From a sulfur-oxidizing endosymbiont of Gigantopelta aegis (lineage in GTDB: Bacteria > Pseudomonadota > Gammaproteobacteria > GRL18), in contig NZ_JAEHGE010000001.1 of assembly GCF_016097415.1 (NCBI RefSeq), forward strand, positions 335,001 through 399,000: DNA of 64,000 nt. The letters run 5' to 3'. The notes under the pieces were generated by a model. It saw only the letters and a program-made list of their open reading frames with translations. It was not told the origin of the DNA and searched no databases. Positions 59,398 to 64,000 of this stretch are shown here, piece by piece. The stretch's first letter is position 1. Each line of letters starts with the position of its first letter. Both the position numbers and the translations under genes were made by a program.

Positions 59398-60267
59398 ATG
59401 ACGGCAAAAATAATTGATGGCAAGGGCATTGCCAATGATATCAAAGCACAGTTAAAACTACGTGTTGAACAACGTCTACAAAAAGGTTTGCGTGTCCCCG
59501 GCCTGGCCGTCATTAAAGTAGGTAATGATCCGGCCTCTGAAGTATATGTACGCAACAAGCGCAACTCCTGTGAAAAAGTGGGAATTAAGTCTGTTGCTCA
59601 TGACTTGCCAGAAGCAACCTCACAAGCCGATTTACTGGCACTCATTGATGAATTAAATGATGATGCCAGCATTGATGGCATTTTGGTGCAATTGCCGGTG
59701 CCAGCACATATTAATTCAGAAACCATTATTGAACGCATTCATCCGAATAAAGATGTCGATGGTTTTCATCCTTATAATGTCGGTCGTCTGGCATTACGTA
59801 TGCCGGTTTTACGTCCTTGCACACCCCGTGGCATCATGACGCTATTAAACCAAACTCTCGATAGTACTAATACGAATATCAAAGGTTTAACGGTTTGCAT
59901 TGTAGGCGCATCAAATATTGTTGGGCGTCCTATGGGGCTAGAGCTATTATTAGCAGGCTGTACTGTCACCACTTGTCACCGTTTTACCAAAAACCTTGAA
60001 GAACATGTGCGCAGTGCTGATATTTTGGTCGTTGCTGTGGGTAAGCCCGGTATCGTTAATAGCGAATGGGTTAAACAGGGCTCTATTGTTATTGATGTGG
60101 GTATTAATCGTCTTGATAATGGTAAATTGATCGGTGATATCGATTTTGAAGTCGCCTGCGAAAGGGCAGCCTATATTACCCCTGTTCCTGGTGGCGTTGG
60201 CCCTATGACAGTCGCAACATTATTACAAAATACTGTTGATGCGGCTGATAAGATGCATGTTGGCTAG
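59398..60267 (+). CDS. folD: Methylenetetrahydrofolate dehydrogenase/cyclohydrolase FolD
   Basis: 289 residues from the ATG at 59398 ([12 protein letters not shown]), the family-standard start; the longer frame from 59353 adds 15 residues without homologous look. Bifunctional C1 enzyme. Motifs: [16 protein letters not shown] with catalytic Lys (about residues 47-62), [27 protein letters not shown], the NADP loop [12 protein letters not shown] (about 165-176) and [18 protein letters not shown]. Conserved place next to the tRNA cluster. Confidence 0.96.
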   Translation: MTAKIIDGKGIANDIKAQLKLRVEQRLQKGLRVPGLAVIKVGNDPASEVYVRNKRNSCEKVGIKSVAHDLPEATSQADLLALIDELNDDASIDGILVQLPVPAHINSETIIERIHPNKDVDGFHPYNVGRLALRMPVLRPCTPRGIMTLLNQTLDSTNTNIKGLTVCIVGASNIVGRPMGLELLLAGCTVTTCHRFTKNLEEHVRSADILVVAVGKPGIVNSEWVKQGSIVIDVGINRLDNGKLIGDIDFEVACERAAYITPVPGGVGPMTVATLLQNTVDAADKMHVG

Positions 60268-60386
60268 GGGACAGTTCAAATAAACCAATTTATCTTTACA
60301 TTGGTAGGATGTGGTGAGTACAACGAACCGCATCAAAGATGTACATTTAAAGCCATTGATGCGGTTCGTTCCTCACCACATCCTAC
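60268..60386. repeat. Palindromic element, family 1, copy C
   Basis: Core 60304-60386 with GTAGGATGTGGTGAG and AACCGCATCAA arms, in reverse orientation to copies A and B. The left outer arm from 60268 (GGGACAGTTCAAATAAACCA) matches the right outer arm of copy A in reverse complement. It starts on the base after the folD stop codon. Confidence 0.87.
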
Positions 60387-60400
60387 TGAAATGTAAAATT

Positions 60401-60444
60401 GTAGGGTGGGCACTAGCCAGATGAATATTAAAACATGTGCCCTA
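60401..60444. repeat. Short GTAGGGTGGGCAC hairpin (family 2 remnant) overlapping ribA end
   Basis: GTAGGGTGGGCAC at 60401 pairs with GTGCCCTA at 60437-60444, sharing the outer 12 bases of the 41448 element. The right arm lies inside the ribA coding end, so the hairpin spans the stop codon. Confidence 0.55.
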
Positions 60445-61012
60445 ATTTTCCGGCCTTAGTAGACAGATAGTGGGAGTTGTGGGGATTTTCACCATGTTTC
60501 CATGGTAAGCGTTCAACGACGTCAAAACCAAGCTCTTCAAGTGCTGACACTTTCTTGGGATTATTGGTCATTAAGCGTAGTTGTTTTACTTGTAGATGCT
60601 CTAGCATATCGCGAGCAATATCATATTCACGTAAATCTGCATCAAAACCCAGTTGTTCGTTGGCTTCAACGGTATCAGCACCACCATCTTGCAAGTGATA
60701 AGCTTTAATTTTATTGATTAAGCCAATCCCACGGCCTTCTTGACGTAAATACAGTAATAGACCACGACCTGCTTCTGCAATATGCTTCAAAGCGGCTTCT
60801 AATTGCGGGCCACAATCACAACGCATGCTGAACATAGCATCACCCGTTAAACATTCTGAGTGCATTCGTATATCAACGGGCTCGCCATCTGCAATATCAC
60901 CCAAGACTAAGGCAATATGATCCTTACCTGTTTGCTCATCTTCATAGCCGCAAATTGTAAATTCTGCCCATTGCGTTGGTAACTTGGCTGATTCAACAAA
61001 CTTTAACGCCAC
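60428..61012 (-). CDS. ribA: GTP cyclohydrolase II
   Basis: 194 residues (E. coli 196), first step of riboflavin synthesis. Zinc cysteines in [18 protein letters not shown] (three Cys at about residues 54, 65, 67), the active-site block [19 protein letters not shown] and the C-terminal [18 protein letters not shown]. Single gene, converging on folD with palindromic elements between them. No FMN riboswitch is apparent upstream. Confidence 0.96.
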   Translation of the reverse strand: MALKFVESAKLPTQWAEFTICGYEDEQTGKDHIALVLGDIADGEPVDIRMHSECLTGDAMFSMRCDCGPQLEAALKHIAEAGRGLLLYLRQEGRGIGLINKIKAYHLQDGGADTVEANEQLGFDADLREYDIARDMLEHLQVKQLRLMTNNPKKVSALEELGFDVVERLPWKHGENPHNSHYLSTKAGKLGHMF

Positions 61013-61085
61013 TATGACTCCTCGTCAGCTTAAACTTATGATCTATTCCAGCATTTTAGCATTATCTAATTCATTTGGAAAATAT

Positions 61086-61259
61086 CTATAGGTTTAAATT
61101 GCTTTGAGGTGATTTTTTATCCGTTTCAGTGGCTAAATGCGTTTGTATTTGCTCGCTTTCATCAATCTCACACCAATGCTCATAGTCAGCAATTGACTCA
61201 GGTGCCCAATACAAAAAATCTTGTGATGATGGGCAGTAAACTTTATTGGTATTGTTCAT
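61086..61259 (-). CDS. Small hypothetical protein, 57 residues
   Basis: Reading frame MNNTNKVYCPSSQDFLYWAP... of 57 codons, ending TAG at 61086. GAGGA stands 6 bases before the ATG, a better ribosome site than many genes here, and composition is protein-like (acidic, several Trp/Tyr). Located 73 bases upstream of ribA on the same strand, so the two may be co-transcribed. I do not recognise it. Confidence 0.6.
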   Translation of the reverse strand: MNNTNKVYCPSSQDFLYWAPESIADYEHWCEIDESEQIQTHLATETDKKSPQSNLNL

Positions 61260-61405
61260 TAGTCATCCTCGTCGCTTATTTATTGATTAAAACTCTGACA
61301 ATGATTTAATCAATAAAATATGCAATTCCTACTTGTTAATTGTGACTAAATAATGAAGAATTATGGCTAAATTATGTCAATTCACACAAAGTAGGTTTAT
61401 TTAGT

Positions 61406-62098
61406 TTGGCTAAACGTATTGTTATTGTAGAAGATGAACCGGCAATCCGGGACAATTATAGTGAAATGTTAGTGCGCCAAGGCTATCAGGTACAAGCTTA
61501 TGGGACAAAATCCGCCGCTGAATCTGCATTTAATGAACAACTGCCTGATTTGGTTTTACTAGATATTGGTTTGGATGATGAAATTGAAGGTGGATTTGAT
61601 TTATGTCGGCAATTACGCCAGCAGTCAGAAACCTTGCCCATTATATTTTTAACCGCCAGAGACAATGATCTGGATACCATTTCAGGCTTACGTTTGGGCG
61701 CAGATGATTATTTAACCAAGGATATCAGTCTCCCCCACCTCAGTGCCCGCATTTCTGCCCTCTTCCGTCGAATTTCAGCCATTGAGAAAAAGCCACAGGA
61801 AGAAAAACAAGTGAAAGTTGGCCTCTTGCAAATAAATCTGGAGCGTCTGGAAATTCACTGGCAAGACACCCTGGTTGATCTAAGCCTGACAGAGTTCTGG
61901 ATGTTACACTCCTTAGTGCGCCACCCTGGACACGTCAAATCACGCGAACAATTAATGGATGATGCCAGCACAGTAGTCGATGATAGTACCATCACCTCGC
62001 ATATCAAACGTATTCGACAAAAATTGATACAAATCGACAAACACTTTGATTGTATCGAAACGATTTATGGCGCTGGTTATCGGTGGCGTTGCCATTAA
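61406..62098 (+). CDS. pdsR: Response regulator of the proteobacterial dedicated sortase system (PdsR)
   Basis: 230 residues, OmpR type. Receiver domain with acidic pair VEDEPA, phospho-Asp in PDLVLLDIGLDDEIEGGF (about residue 53) and Lys in DDYLTKDISLPHLSAR. The winged-helix output domain ends FDCIETIYGAGYRW. The DIGLxDEIxGGF and HPGHVKxRxQLMxDA blocks are those of the marine-type dedicated sortase regulator. Start is TTG at 61406 with AGGT upstream; no in-frame ATG exists nearby. Sortase and target genes are not in view. Overlaps pdsS by 32 bases. Confidence 0.88.
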   Translation: MAKRIVIVEDEPAIRDNYSEMLVRQGYQVQAYGTKSAAESAFNEQLPDLVLLDIGLDDEIEGGFDLCRQLRQQSETLPIIFLTARDNDLDTISGLRLGADDYLTKDISLPHLSARISALFRRISAIEKKPQEEKQVKVGLLQINLERLEIHWQDTLVDLSLTEFWMLHSLVRHPGHVKSREQLMDDASTVVDDSTITSHIKRIRQKLIQIDKHFDCIETIYGAGYRWRCH

Positions 62099-63770
62099 CA
62101 TATCGCATAAGCTCCAGCAGCCACAAAAGCCTTATAAAAACAGGTTTCGATTAATAGGTCTACGGGGCAAGCTATTACTAGCAACCATTGCCCTATTTAT
62201 CTTGCCCATTGCCGGACTGAGCTACTTAAAAGAATTGGAACTATTTTTAAAAAACAATCATGCTGAATCCACCTTAGTCAATGCCAAAACCATTGCCTCA
62301 GTGTTTAGAAACAATGCATCTCTCGTGCGTCTTAACCGACTCACTGAGTCATCCAGTCCTGCGATTTATTGTCATTCCTTACAGAATAAAAAAATCATCG
62401 ATGGTTTTGCCGGTGATTGGTTTACTTTGCAAAATCGCCAGCAATATTTTTACCCTATTCAGCAGACCAATACAGAAGATGCTTTAGCCCACAAGCTGTC
62501 ATTACTCTGTGTTAATGATGATCAATATTATTATTTCTTATTGAGCGTCGATAAATCTTCACTGGAAGAAAATAAAAGCTTTGGCCAGATAGGTTTTATC
62601 GCAAGCAAAGCCACCGATATGATTCGCTTTGACTTCCTGAATTATGCCCGTCAAATACAGAGCTATGAATTCAAGTTACAGACACCGGGTTGGGTCAAGG
62701 CTCAGGCAATCACCCCCGTACAAAAAAATTCTCTCAGTCCACAAATCACAGCTCAGTGGCAAGCAAACAATCAGGGCTTTAGTTTAGAGTTCAAAGTGCC
62801 TATAAATGGCATTAATTCACAATTAGCATTTCAATTTCAGCAGCTTACGCCACAAAACATTATCAAGCCACTGATCTCAAGCGCTCATAGTAGTACTATT
62901 AATTCATTCTCAACCATTCAAATACTTAATCCTATTGTCACTAATGATCGACTCAACACCTTAAAATTACAACATCTGACGCCTCCCAATACCCGCCTCT
63001 GGCTACTCAATAAGCAACATTATATTAATGCAAAAAGCACTTCGGAAATGCTCAAGAAGGACAGGACGAACAAAGACAATAAAAAAATTACTGAGTCTGA
63101 GTCAAATAACACCTTCTCTCTGCTTGCCTTATACCGGCGCTTATATCTCATCGTAATGAACTACCCACAACAACAATCAATTTATGGCCGCAATCAGGCA
63201 AAAATAGACAATCCCTTTGTGCAATTAAACCTACAGGGGAAGTCATCTACCGACTGGTTAGACAATCCTCATAGTGACAAAATGCTCCTCTCAGTCACAA
63301 CGCCAGTATATGACTATGATAATCGTGTCATTGGCAGTCTGGTACTGGAACAAAACAATGACACCCTCTTAGCCTTACAGGATCAAACCTTTGAGCGAAT
63401 TTTATACCTCACTCTGCTGGTGTTTTTTACTATTACTTTGACCTTGTTCTTTATTTCCAGTCGCTTATTGAAGCGCATTATTAATTTACGCAACGATACT
63501 AATCTTGCCCTGTCCAATGACGGACATATTTCCAACCAGCTTTATCGCAATGATAATGATGAAATAGGTGATTTAGCACGTAGTTTTTCTACTTTATTGT
63601 CTCGCATTGAACAAAATAATGAATATTTACGTTCTCTATCCAGCAAGTTATCCCATGAATTAAGAACTCCTCTCACCATTATTAAATCATCACTGGAAAA
63701 TATGGATAGGCAGTCGCTAAACACAGACAATAGTAAATACACTGTCAGGGGTCTCCTGAAAGTGTCCTAA
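62067..63770 (+). pseudogene. pdsS: Histidine kinase of the dedicated sortase system, truncated by an IS
   Basis: From the ATG at 62067: a membrane segment (about residues 38-58, LLLATIALFILPIAG), a large periplasmic sensor region (about 60-455), a second membrane segment (LTLLVFFTITLTLFF) and a HAMP domain. The H-box SKLSHELRTPLTIIKSS then holds the phospho-His. Only about 20 residues follow before family similarity stops at Tyr (codon 63738-63740) and the frame runs 10 codons into IS sequence to TAA at 63768. The ATPase domain (N, G1, G2 boxes) is absent, so the product cannot autophosphorylate. Confidence 0.85.
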
Positions 63771-63867
63771 TCTTGGCCATTTGAAAATGTCATTTCTTCT
63801 TCTGCTTTTTCTTCCCAATTTTTAAAAAAATCTTTCTTGATTACCCACAAAGCTCCGCCATATTTCG

Positions 63868-63897
63868 ATAATTATACTATAATTATACTATAATTAA
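63868..63897. repeat. Short A+T direct repeats in the IS leader
   Basis: ATTATACTATA is repeated twice with an 11-base period, then TTAAAGTATAG. It could include the transposase promoter (-10-like TATAAT). Confidence 0.5.
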
Positions 63898-63924
63898 AGT
63901 ATAGATTATGTGTGGAGTAGAATG

Positions 63925-64000
63925 ATGTCAAAAAATAAAATTCAGTTTCAAGAAGGTTATAGTTTATTTGAGCTTTTTAATGATTATGGCACTGACAAAC
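63925..64000 (+). CDS. IS1595-family transposase, N-terminal fragment
   Basis: 25 codons to the window edge: MSKNKIQFQEGYSLFELFNDYGTD, cut at 20 here as the family-typical start (MxKNKxQFQxGxSLxxFxxxYGT). An ATG at 63922 directly precedes; GGAG lies upstream of both. In the family a zinc-ribbon and a DDNK catalytic domain follow. Confidence 0.78.
   Translation, partial: MSKNKIQFQEGYSLFELFNDYGTDK

Larger units (their letters stand above)
63742..64000 (+). mobile_element. IS1595-family insertion sequence (right part beyond window)
   Basis: Left end at about 63742, where pdsS similarity ends (CTGTCAGGGGTCTCCTGAAA...), about 180 bases of leader with direct ATTATACTATA repeats (63868-63890) and the start of an IS1595-type transposase. 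The family assignment rests on the transposase N-terminus. Confidence 0.75.

Noticed and set aside
60477-60708. Plus-strand frames inside ribA
   Set aside because: They are antisense to a clear GTP cyclohydrolase II gene.

Overview
The window reads as chromosomal DNA of a gammaproteobacterium of fairly low GC (about 40% by eye). The best evidence is gene order. From 42 to 60 kb it carries folD, four tRNAs, tig-clpP-clpX-lon-hupB, two tRNAs, ppiD, fabI and a YejABEF-type oligopeptide ABC operon. This is the arrangement known from Pseudomonas aeruginosa (folD/tRNA/tig/clpP/clpX/lon/hupB/ppiD/fabI/ABC). RlmG, RmuC, divergent lptF/pepA, pepA-holC-valS and a proteobacterial dedicated sortase-system regulator (PdsR, known mainly from marine gammaproteobacteria) agree with this. 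I cannot name a genus.

Layout. 1-5.9 kb (minus): a two-partner-secretion locus with a PAAR protein, a TpsB/FhaC-type transporter and a very long filamentous-haemagglutinin-like exoprotein that runs off the left edge. 6.2-7.3 kb (plus): an unknown lipoprotein and an unknown 69-residue protein. 7.3-13.6 kb (minus): M23 peptidase, znuA, a 185-bp palindrome, znuC, znuB, rmuC, rlmG, which looks like a zinc-uptake transcription unit plus nucleic-acid genes. 13.7-18.3 kb (minus): ppk2, ftsK and ald. 18.4-22.8 kb (plus): trxB, an IS with a split transposase, and a TolC-family gene. 23-25 kb: two poorly characterised genes. 25.2-29.1 kb: purL. 29.4-32.2 kb: an RDD protein, a YqiA-type esterase, a Sel1 protein and lptF. 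32.6-41.4 kb (plus): pepA, holC, an unknown gene, valS and a 1016-residue DUF349 protein. 41.5-48.8 kb: a DUF302 protein, yejF-E-B-A and divergent fabI. 49-59.1 kb (minus): ppiD, tRNA-Asp, tRNA-Val, hupB, lon, clpX, clpP, tig and tRNA-Leu/His/Arg/Pro. 59.4-61.3 kb: folD, ribA and a small unmarked gene. 61.4-64 kb: pdsR and a pdsS histidine kinase gene cut by an IS1595-family element that continues past the right edge.

The backbone is housekeeping: proteostasis (trigger factor, ClpXP, Lon, PpiD), envelope assembly (LptF, FabI, TolC, M23 peptidase), nucleotide and cofactor synthesis (PurL, FolD, RibA) and translation. The accessory signal lies in four places: the exoprotein/PAAR locus, the two insertion sequences, a family of palindromic elements at gene ends (three related copies at 29.2, 48.8 and 60.3 kb, plus others at 11.6, 19.5, 41.4 and 60.4 kb), and the broken sortase-system sensor. 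The clearest non-routine observations are a canonical A_AAA_AAG frameshift site joining the two transposase frames, the PdsS disruption, the PAAR gene beside a two-partner system, the M23 peptidase upstream of zinc uptake genes, and six phased 11-bp repeats just before a TTG-started ftsK. I saw no CRISPR array, rRNA, prophage or recognisable defence system.
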